From contig JAIQDT010000301.1 in the NCBI GenBank assembly GCA_021521415.1, positions 1,426,001-1,490,000 on the forward strand: 64,000 bases of DNA, in the 5' to 3' direction. The translations under genes and the position numbers were made by a program. Under the pieces are notes generated by a model. That model was not told the DNA's origin and did not search any database. It was given only the letters and a program-made list of their open reading frames with translations. Below are positions 56,415-64,000 of this stretch, in pieces (positions within the stretch are counted from its first letter, which is position 1; each line of letters opens with the position of its first letter). The DNA comes from Bidens hawaiensis. Its lineage: Eukaryota; Streptophyta; Magnoliopsida; Asterales; Asteraceae.

Positions 56415-57017
56415 GGGAAAATTCTCAAAATAGCCCATTTATAGAATGTGGTTCCAAGTTTGTCCCCTCAAATTCAAGTTTTCAACTTTGTCCCTTTAGT
56501 ATCTCGTCGCCGGCGACATGTTAGCGAACACCGACGATGTGTTAACATAACATAGGGTTGACAATGTATTATGTTGCTAACATATGGTAGCAGCGACGCG
56601 TTAATTTTTAATGTAAGGGTTCCACGATGCGTTAGTTGATAACGCATCGCTGCTATCCTATGTTAGCAACATAAACGTATCGTCAACCCTATGATATGTT
56701 AGCAACATAAATGCATCGTCGGCGACTTGTTGACATAACACAGGGTTGACGATGCGTTTATGTTACTAACATAGGGTAGCAGCGATGCGTTATCAACTAA
56801 CGCATCGTGGAACCCCTACTTTAAACATTAACGCATCGCTGCTACCATATGTTAGCAACATAACGTATTGTCAACCCTATGTTATGTTAACACATCGTCG
56901 GTGTTCGCTAACATGTCGCTGGCGACGAGATACCAAATAGACAAATTTAAAAACATAAGTTTAAGGGGACAAACTTGAAATCACATTAAATAAATGGGCC
57001 ATTTTAAGGATTTTCCC
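56415..57017. mobile_element. Mutator-like foldback element (603 bp, almost fully palindromic)
   Basis: It starts GGGAAAATTCTCAAAAT and ends ATTTTAAGGATTTTCCC. A 9-bp target duplication, TTTTAAATG, lies at 56406-56414 and 57018-57026, as for Mutator-like elements. The left and right halves are inverted copies for roughly 290 bp each, around a short loop near 56716. Words such as CGATGCGTTA and GTTGACGAT recur inside each arm. There is no coding capacity. A transcript would fold into a long hairpin. Confidence 0.88.
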
Positions 57018-57026
57018 TTTTAAATG

Positions 57027-57619
57027 GACTAATCTGTAGCTTTATATTGCATGGACTATAATCATATATAAATTGTATAAGATTTGGATGGTTTAAATGA
57101 TGTAAGCCTAGAGAATAAAAGTGTAGAAGATTAGCGTTTGCTTAATGTTTTGACTTTTGAGGACAAGAAGTAGACTCCCATAAACTTCAAATTTTGTTGG
57201 CAAGGAACACGTAGGGAACCAATCTTCAAAAGGCATCTTCTTTGACTTTACATTACATGTGCAACAAAATAAAATATAACAATTAATTTTTATACGGTCT
57301 TTAAAACATAAATGTATATATAATATATTTTTCACATTATGATCAATTCAAAATACATTTAATTAGTTTACATAGAAAACGAAAACGAGTATTTTTAGGC
57401 TTTTCCGATTTCAATTTAATCTCTCTTTTGTGCTAACGACGTTATCATTTTAGGTGAGTGATCAGTTAGGAATATACAAAATTTTGCTATTGCTCTAAAC
57501 TGCTTTAATTTGACCTCGGGCTTGAAAATAAACTTTCATAAATATTATCAGTATGTGTTGGAGGTGAATCAAAGAGAGGCAATTGGGTATGTGGATTGCG
57601 GAGATTGTGAGTTGTAAAC
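57027..57619. other. Intergenic DNA, no gene seen
   Basis: AT-rich sequence between the foldback element and the LINE nest. Nothing recognisable. Confidence 0.4.
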
Positions 57620-58094
57620 CGGATAACTTTGGTCTTTGTACTTACGTATCCTGATGGGAGCGAATATGCATGGGAAATTTTTGGAGGTCTTGTTGACAAA
57701 TTTAAGAAAAAGATATCTAAAATGGAGAGCCTTGTCTATTTGGGGAGATCAATGTCAAATTCTTCGATACTTGGGTCATTGGGGATGTATTATCTATCTC
57801 TTGTTTTTTATGCCGGCGAGAGTGAGAAAAAAAGTTAGAGGCCAAGAATTTTCTTTCTTTTTCTTCGGGTGGGAGGGGGGAATTTGAAATATATATTGGG
57901 TGAGGTGGGAGACGGTGTTAGTTGACAAAAGTAAAGGGGATTTCAGTATATGTACTTTGAAAAATTTTGATTTAGCGTTGCATTGATCTATAAATGGATA
58001 TGGAGATTCGTGAATAGCCCATTCTCCTTGAGTCCTTGTGAGTGAGGGTAAAACTATTTATGGTGAAAACTTAATTGAGATGGTACTTCCCCAA

Positions 58095-58322
58095 GTATTA
58101 TAGGTAAGGGTATTTGAGCTCGGATCATTAAGACGGTAAGCAAACTTAATGATCAAGAGTTACTTCCTCATTAATTAGAAAAAAAAAGTGGGAAAGGTAA
58201 TGATATATTGTTCTCGAATGATATTTGGATTGGAGACACTAGTTTGTGTGTTCGTATTCCTAGATTGTGTGTTCGTATTCCTAGATTCTTTGTATTATAG
58301 GTAAGGGTATTTGAGCTCGGAT
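58095..58322 (+). repeat. Tandemly duplicated piece of the older LINE around the younger LINE
   Basis: Block A (about 58095-58125, ending TTTGAGCTCGGATC) recurs at about 58285-58322. Block B (58136-58282, starting GGTAAGCAAACTTAATGATC) recurs at 61476-61628 with a short deletion. The order is A-B-A-younger LINE-B, as if an A-B tandem duplication received the LINE in its second copy. Confidence 0.8.
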
Positions 58323-61300
58323 CTAGTCTTTTTAGCTAATTATCAACGATTTGGCTCGGTTCCTTTTAAATTCTTCAACTCTTGGTTATCTTGTGATGAT
58401 TTATCAGAGGTTGTAACTAATTCTTGGTTGAGGGGCAGGCTTAGTAGTTCAAATGAACTTAATTTGATGTGGAAATTGAAACAACTAAAAATGGATATTA
58501 AGGCCTGGAGAGGTAGATGTTATAATGCAGTGGAGGATGAGTTAAAACAGTTAGTGAGTTTAACAGATGATTTTGATGTCAGAGCTGAGGTTGCGGGCCT
58601 GACGGACGTTGAGAAAGCTACTCGGTTTTATTCAAAGAAAAAAGTTCTAGAGATAAATTTGAGAAAAAACTTGGACCTTCGTCAGAAGGCTAAGGTTAGA
58701 TGGGAAACGAAAGGTGACGAGAACAGTGGTTTTTTCCACGGTGTTGTTAATGGCAACCTCAAAAGATCAGTGATAAATGGTGCTTAGATAAACGGGAACC
58801 GGGAGACCGCACCTGACTCGATTAAAGAAGGTTTTTTCAATTTCTTCGCCTCAAAGTTTGACGAAAAGTCTATTAACAGACCTCGGTTAATTAATTCTAA
58901 TTTTAAAAAACTATCGGAATCTGATTGTTCATGGTTGGAAAGGCCTTTCACCTTGTCAGAGTTGAAAGAGGCTGTGTGGGCTTGCGGAAATGATAAGTCT
59001 TCGGGCCCGGACGGGTTTACTTTTAAATTTATTAAAACTTTTTGGGATACGTTGAGTTGTGAGTTCTTTGATTTCGTTAAGGATTTTGAGAATGTTGGAT
59101 ATTTGGAGAAAGGTTGCAACTCAGCTTTTATATCGCTTATTCCAAAAAAGAAGGACCCTATTGCGTTTAGTGACTATCGTCCTATTAATTTGATTGGTTG
59201 TATGTCAAAAGTTATTTCGAAACTTCTCGCGATCAGGTTGAAGAAAGTCATTCCAGTTCTTGTTGGTGATGAGCAAACGTCATACATTGCAGGAAGAAAC
59301 ATTCTTGATGGTCATTTATTAGTGAACGAAGTCATTTCTTGGACTAATAGTTGCAAGAAAAAATGCATATTGTTTAAGGTGGACTTTGATAAAGCCTTCG
59401 ATTCGGTTAATTGGTCTTATCTAGATTTGGTAATGGAGAATATGGGTTTTGGTCCTAAATGGAGGTTCTGGATTCAGTCTAGCCTTTCTTCGGGAAGAGC
59501 TTCGGTTCTTATTAATGGTTCACCCACTTTGGAATTTGTCTTCAAACGCGGAGTTAAACAAGGGGATCCCATTGCTCCTTTTCTCTTCATCATCGCCATG
59601 GAGGGTCTCAACGTGGTCATGAAATCGGCAATTCATAACAACTTAATTAGAGGAATTCAGTTACCAAACAACGGGTTGATAATCTCGCATGTTATGTATG
59701 CGGACGATGTAATGTTTATAGGTGAGTGGGTCGCTAGAGACATGGTGAATCTAGTTAGGTTACTAAGGTGTTTTTATCTAGCTTCTGGTCTTAAAGTGAA
59801 CTTTAACAAAAGTAAGATGTTTGGAGTCCGGGTCTCTGAATCGGAGATAAATTCTATGGCATTTTTAATGTGAGGCTGGTTCTCTCCCGGTAAACTTTCT
59901 TGGTCTGCCGGTGGGTGCTAATATGGGGTTATCTAAACATTGGGATCCGGTCATTGATCGGGTTAAAAGTAGACTAAATGGTTGGAAGGCAAGCTCCTTA
60001 TCTTTTGGAGGTAGATTGACATTAGTTTAGGCAGTTTTAGGTAGTTTGCCTCTTTACTATTTATCTATGTTTCATGCTCCGTTAAAAGTGGTGGATGAAA
60101 TTGAAAAGATTAAAAGTGGTGGATGAAATTGAAAAGATTAGGAGAAATTTTTTGTGGGGTGGCTCGTTAATGAAAAAAAAATTGGGTGGCGTGGAACACG
60201 GTAGTTAAGCCTAAGAAATTTGGCGGCTTGGGTGTTGGTTGTCTCAAACGGATGACCTTAGCGTTACTTGCTAAATGGTGGTGGAGGTGGCGTGTAGAGA
60301 AGGGTTCTTTATGGGTGAGATGTATAGAAGCTGTTCATTCGACTCGCTTGCATGTGGATGGTAAGATGGCAAGATCTTCTATTGTTGGGGCTTGGCAAAA
60401 GATTTCTAAAATTGGTTCTTGCTTCTCTTCTCTGGGCATTGACTTATTGGGTTTGTTTGTTAGGAAAGTTGGGTTGGGAAATAAAACTAGATTCTGGCTA
60501 GACGTTTGGTTGGGTCAGTTTTCTCTTAAAGATTTGTTTTCGAATTTATATAGTTTGGAGTTGTTCAAAGATTGTCTAGCGTGTGATAGAGTAATGGTTA
60601 ATGACATGGGGGAGATTAAAATGATATGGGCTTGGTCTAGGGGCTCACTTTCGGCTGAGACTCATTTGGATATTGAGGATCTACAAGAAATGGTGAAAAT
60701 ATATTCGTTCCATTCTGGTAAAAATGACAGTTGGAGTTGGCGTGGTGGTGCTTCGGGCATCTTCTCGGTTCAGGACTTGAGACGGGTTATGGCTTCGAAG
60801 ATTTATGAAGAGGTTTATACTACTCCTTGCATCTGGGAAGGTTGGATTCCTATTAAAGTAAACTGTTTTGTATGGAGACTACTTCTAAATAGAATCCCGG
60901 TGGCGGTTAATCTGTTGGCTAGGGGTTTGGTTTCAATGTCACGGAGTTGTACTTTTTGCTCAATGTCAGATGAATCTTCGGATCATGTCTTTCTTGACTG
61001 TGTTCGGGCTAAGCAGGTTTGGAGAGCTGTTTCTTTATGGTGCGGTTGGGACTTAATTGCGCTTGGGTCAATAGAGCAGCTACTTGAGGAAGCCTCTCAC
61101 TCGTCTTCTCATTTGAGGAAAAGGATTCTCAAGGCTATTATCTACTATTCTATATGGGGCATTTGGAAACAACGGAACGCGAAAACTTTCAGCGGTAGAG
61201 CTTTCAACACAGAGTTCGTTCTAGAGGAAATCAAGACCAATCTTTATGGTTGGATTAAGCATATATCTCCTCATAAGGAGATTATTTGGCAAGATTGGAT

Positions 61301-61470
61301 TGTGTCTCCTTTAGACTGTATCTTAGCATGAGTTGCTTGTTTGTTTAGGTGTTTGCTTGTTTTTTTCTCTTTTTTTTTTTTTGGTTTGTAGACTGTTTAT
61401 TCCCTCCAACTCCTAGCTGGAGGCTCTTTGCCTTCTATTATATCTGCTTTGTCGTTCAAAAAAAAAATAT
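58311..61470 (+). pseudogene. Younger LINE ORF2 copy, 5'-truncated and broken
   Basis: The frame enters at the end of the endonuclease (LVFLANYQRFGSVPFKFFNSWL) and covers the whole reverse transcriptase: DKSSGPDGFTFKF, LIPKKKDP, YRPINLIG, FKVDFDKAFDSVNW, GVKQGDPIAPFLF and the catalytic MYADD. Then comes the zf-RVT region (WIPIKVNCFVWRLLLNRIPV, CTFCSMSDESSDHVFLDC). Breaks: TAG at 58785-58787 where Trp is expected, a frameshift near 59865, TAG near 60028, and a 29-bp tandem duplication at about 60088-60145 that shifts frame. The 3' UTR has a small stem (CTCC...GGAG near 61404-61422) and an A-run at 61459-61468. It is the same clade as the intact LINE at 15402-19233, but well diverged. Confidence 0.85.
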
Positions 61471-62376
61471 TATGATGGTAAGCAAACTTAATGATCAAGA
61501 GTTACTTCCTCATTAATTAGAAAAAAAAAGTGGGAAAGGTAATGATATATTGTTCATTTGGATTGGAGACACTAGTTTGTGTGTTCGTATTCCTAGATTG
61601 TGTGTTGGTATTCCTAGATTCTTTGTTTTGGATGTCAAGAAATATTGTTTGTTAAATGAGAGGTTGATCAATTTTATTTGGAGATGGAATTGGAAAAGAA
61701 AGTTGATAGGCGAGTGGAGATGGAACAATACAACACCTTGATCTCGTGACTTTTGTCTTTTTCTTTCTCATCTGACTCTATAGACATGTGGAAGTGGGAT
61801 TGGGAATGCTTTTACAGTTCAAGGTACTCGATGGGAGGAAATTACGTGAAGCTCATTGTTTGATGAGATTGTATAAATTCGTCATTAGAAAGGTGACTAT
61901 TTTGCTTCTGGATAGGCTTCCAACTAGATAAAGTTCTAAAACCCTTTATGTTCAGTGTATTCGAATACGGTGAGGCTTTGGACCATGTGCTTGGAGAACG
62001 TCAACAAGCCCTGTCTGTTTTGAATTTGATTGGTCGATGGTTGGTAATGGTAATCCCTTCAAATAAAAGTTCTAAAAGTTTAATATAATGGACGGAAAAG
62101 AAAAAAAGATGCTGGTGAAGCGAATGTGCTCGTTATCTGATGGATTATTTGGGGAGCAGATAACGAGTGTACCTTTTTGTCCTAAAATGATTTCAAAGAT
62201 ACCATTTTTAATTCCATTATTTCATTGTCTATTTTATGGTTTTCTTGTAAATTTAAATCTTGGTTATTCGACTCAAATACTCTTAACTTTTACTTGTTGG
62301 CCGAAATCACTCCCAACTAACGAAATGTTTACAATCACTTACAACTTTCACCATGTTTTCTTATGGCACTCCCAAG

Positions 62377-62967
62377 TAGGGGTGTACACGGGTCGGTTTG
62401 GGGCGGTTTTGGGACAAACTCGTAACCATAAATGATATGTCGGTTAATTGATAGCCATAACCATCACCAAACTATTCTGGCAATTTTGGTTAATCGGTTT
62501 TGAATGATATAACGAGTCGGTTATAGGTCGGTTAATCATAACCAAAACAATGTAATTGAACTATAATCAAACAAAATATATCATCCATATATCAAAAAAG
62601 ACGAAATGATATAATCCAATAAAATATATAATCCATAATATTAATACCTAATATTAAAAAAATGGCATCATATAATCTAACAATGAATTTCAAGTTAATT
62701 CGATAAAAAACATTGACCCGAAAACATCAAAATGGTATAATCCGACAAGTTTGGTGAAAGTTAATCCCAAACATATTCTTTGTTAAATAAATGGGTCGGT
62801 TCGGTTATTGGGGATTTGAAATTACCTTTAACCAAAACCGACCCGCATAGGCGGTTTTCAAAACTTCATTAAAACCGACCCACCGGTTATGTCGGTTATC
62901 AAAATCGGTTCGGTTATAGCGGTTATGGTTCGGTTAATGGTTATGACAGTTAAGTTGTTCACCCCTA
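62377..62967. mobile_element. hAT MITE (591 bp) with an 8-bp target duplication
   Basis: The ends are TAGGGGTGTACA and GTTCACCCCTA. The 8-bp duplication CTCCCAAG lies at 62369-62376 and 62968-62975. Subterminal regions are rich in GGTCGGTT and CGGTTAT words in both orientations. There is no coding capacity. It belongs to the same superfamily as the element at 12205-13233, but is a different family by internal sequence. Confidence 0.9.
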
Positions 62968-62975
62968 CTCCCAAG

Positions 62976-63600
62976 TTAACGTGAAACTTAGTTTTTTTGT
63001 GAAAATTTTTAAACGGCTTGGAAGTGCCAAAAAAGAATAATATGAAAGTTAGGAGTGATGGTAAACATTTCTGCAGTTAATAGTGTTCCGACCAACAAAT
63101 GAAATTTAAGAGTTTAAGAGTATTTAAATCCAATAACCTTTTAAACTTGTTGGTGGTTGCAGGATTTGATGTTGGTGGTCCCATGTCATGGTGGTTGACT
63201 GGTCGCAGATGATACAGGTGCCCTTTAGAAGATTTTGAGGGAAAGGTGGGTTTCGATTTGATTTAATAATATCAATATTCATAAAAAGTTAAAATACAAA
63301 TGACAACAAAAATGAGAAGGGTGAGAAGGAATACAGTCCATTGATCTTATATCTGAATGACTGAGATTAATTTAATAAATAAAAATTGATGGAAAGGGCA
63401 TGAAGGTAATAACACACATTTGTTGATTTTCTCTCACCGCATGCAATTCACATGCCAATTCCCCAATCATTTTAAAATGTCCATAACTTTTTCATACGAT
63501 ACTATTTTTTTATAAAAATTCACCATAATAATAAGCGTTTTTTATCTTTACTATGAGTATCATATTATTATATAAAAATAAAAAAAAGTTAATGGGTTTT
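62976..63600. other. Intergenic DNA, no gene seen
   Basis: AT-rich sequence with nothing recognisable. Confidence 0.4.
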
Positions 63601-64000
63601 TTAATTGTGTTTTTTTGTTGTTCATTGTGTCATTGTGTAATATGTTGTTTCCATTATGTCTTACGTTTTAGGCTATTGTGTTATACGTATTCATCATTGT
63701 GTCTTACGTTTTAGGCCATTGTGTTATACGTATTCACCATTGTGTCTTACGTTTTAGGTCATTGTGTTATACGTATTCACCTTATGTTTTACGTTTCAAG
63801 TTAATGTGTAACATGTATTAATCATTGTGTTTTATGTATTAGATAATTTGTTGTTATTTTATCATTATTTTTACATATTATTATTACACAATGGTGTTAT
63901 TAGTATTTAAAAAAAATAATGATGAGTTGAAAGACACAATGACGAAAAAACACAATGACGAAAAAAGACACAATAACAGCAAAAAGACACAATGGTGTGC
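63601..64000. repeat. Minisatellite of 43-bp units followed by CACAATG repeats
   Basis: CTTACGTTTTAGG recurs at 63660, 63703 and 63746, a 43-bp period, with weaker copies to about 63850. The unit contains CATTGTGT. From 63930 to the window edge the inverse word ACACAATG recurs, so the two parts are partly inverted copies. It may be the border of another element extending past the window. Confidence 0.75.

Larger units (their letters stand above)
57620..62090 (+). mobile_element. Older LINE remnant, interrupted by a younger LINE
   Basis: 57636-57890 encodes GANMHGKFLEVLL...RYLKWRALSIWG and LGHWGCIIYLLFFMPARVRKK, the post-YADD part of plant LINE ORF2. 57890-58020 reads like WVRWETVLVDKSKG and LKNFDLAL. 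58225-58283 encodes DIWIGDTSLCVRIPRL. After the younger LINE, 61550-62080 continues with a second copy of that block, then LDVKKYCLLNERL and later EALDHVLGERQQALSVLNLIGRW. Many stops and shifts are present. It is dead. Confidence 0.65.

Noticed and set aside
63601..63850. Regular repeats resembling a CRISPR array
   Set aside because: The units are contiguous, without unique spacers, and this is plant nuclear DNA.

Overview
This is plant nuclear DNA, AT-rich and dominated by transposable elements. It holds spliced genes with GT-AG introns, a pentatricopeptide-repeat gene, an auxin response factor with a miR167 site, a PGG-type ankyrin gene, and CACTA, hAT, Mutator, LINE and LTR elements. The TE-borne Ulp1-like, PB1-like and DUF8039-like proteins fit an Asteraceae-like eudicot; that taxonomic guess is inference.

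Layout. 1-2720: 3' remnant of a LINE split by a 2157-bp solo LTR with a 5-bp target duplication. 3006-7422 (minus): six-exon ankyrin/PGG (ACD6/ITN1-like) gene whose reconstructed frame carries two internal stops. 8092-10057: small non-autonomous repeats. 10504-12117 (minus): intact single-exon E-type PPR gene, with a 1029-bp hAT derivative inserted 87 bp upstream of its ATG. 15402-19233 (minus): young LINE with a complete ORF2 and 14-bp target duplications. 21572-22990: LTR-like block and a Ty1-copia fragment. 25489-30270 (plus): complete 13-exon ARF8-like gene with leader uORFs and a miR167 site inside the PB1-coding exon. 31246-31314: tRNA-His pseudogene. 31647-33747: two Helitron-like 3' termini and a long TA palindrome.

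34436-54907 is one 20,472-bp CACTA (En/Spm) transposon: matching 30-bp terminal inverted repeats, a TAT target duplication, and different GCCACA-rich subterminal arrays at each end. It carries a decayed TNPD transposase, a degenerate TNPA-like gene, and cargo: a PB1-like protein, a GRF zinc-finger membrane protein, a multi-exon Ulp1-like cysteine protease, a double-B3 protein and two small unknown proteins. Several cargo frames stay open, while the TNPD, protease and B3 genes are broken, mostly by Trp-to-stop transitions. This cargo-rich CACTA is the most interesting object here.

56415-57017 is a nearly fully palindromic Mutator-like element with a 9-bp target duplication. 57620-62090 is a nest of two LINEs: a younger broken one inside a tandemly duplicated piece of an older one. 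62377-62967 is a hAT MITE with an 8-bp target duplication, and 63600-64000 is minisatellite-like. The host genes that look functional are the PPR gene and ARF8.
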